DNA of 64,000 nt from an uncultured Bacteroidaceae bacterium (GTDB lineage: Bacteria; Bacteroidota; Bacteroidia; Bacteroidales; Bacteroidaceae), in assembly GCA_934271655.1 (NCBI GenBank), contig CAKQRW010000003.1, positions 1 to 64,000 on the forward strand, written 5' to 3'. Made by a program: the position numbers and the translations under genes. Below, piece by piece: positions 63,985-64,000 of the stretch (positions within the stretch are counted from its first letter, which is position 1; every line of letters starts with the position of its first letter). The notes beneath the pieces are model-generated. The model saw only the letters and a list, made by a program, of their open reading frames with translations. It searched no databases and had not been told where the DNA came from.

Positions 63985-64000
63985 ATATTTTTGAATCATT

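Noticed and set aside
1..64000. tRNA and rRNA genes
   Set aside because: No cloverleaf with a T-loop GTTCRA pattern and acceptor pairing, and no rRNA segment, was found by eye. A tRNAscan run would be decisive.

Overview
The window looks like a chromosome segment of a Prevotellaceae-type bacterium (Bacteroidales; Prevotella/Segatella-like). The basis is Bacteroidetes-style promoters (TTTG, about 19-20 nt, then TAnnTTTG), near absence of Shine-Dalgarno sequences, and typical families: a LruC-domain lipoprotein, DUF4491, a FadL-like outer membrane protein, a 1.5-kDa-codon TamB, a GH127-type arabinofuranosidase and pyruvate phosphate dikinase. The species is not determined. No rRNA, tRNA or CRISPR array was seen.

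Layout. 1-5.7 kb: repeat-rich start, an acidic LruC surface lipoprotein and a lutABC lactate-oxidation operon. 6.4-13.3 kb: phosphate island with an AraC regulator, PiT transporter, polyphosphate kinase and exopolyphosphatase. 13.8-28.2 kb: free methionine sulfoxide reductase, an outer membrane barrel with an aromatic/Gly-rich exported partner, a secreted GH127 enzyme, a TPR membrane protein, ribH, tamB and tcdA. 28.4-34 kb: small stress and repair genes (Nim-like flavoprotein, DUF4491, nitroreductase, AlkZ-related protein, an RNase HI-like pseudoenzyme, MFS exporter, Ogt, histidine phosphatase). 34.1-49 kb: a defence island with a three-gene minus-strand operon (SNF2/RapA-like helicase, beta-class DNA methyltransferase, type III Res-like helicase-nuclease) and a plus-strand McrBC pair whose McrB carries an EVE-like insert. 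49.5-53.9 kb: EmrAB-TolC-type efflux operon. 54.1-59.5 kb: decayed accessory zone with two related unknown proteins, IS1380 and ISAzo13 remnants, a YhcG/DUF1016 pseudogene with two in-frame stops, and an integrase fragment. 59.8-63.9 kb: ppdK and a diacylglycerol-kinase-like lipid kinase.

Two kinds of non-coding structure stand out. First, a roughly 185-bp hairpin-forming repeat (called R185 here) has six full copies and several half or vestigial copies. Its ends coincide with the ends of several genes and supply the last codons and stop of at least two. One copy is split by a second MITE-like element with perfect 19-bp terminal inverted repeats and an 8-bp target duplication. Two same-direction copies bracket the defence island. 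Second, the intergenic DNA in and around the island carries several unrelated short-motif arrays whose spacing is exactly one helical turn (10.5-11 bp) or two (22-23 bp). I do not recognise either as described, and together with the helicase-methylase-nuclease operon they are the best candidates for something new.
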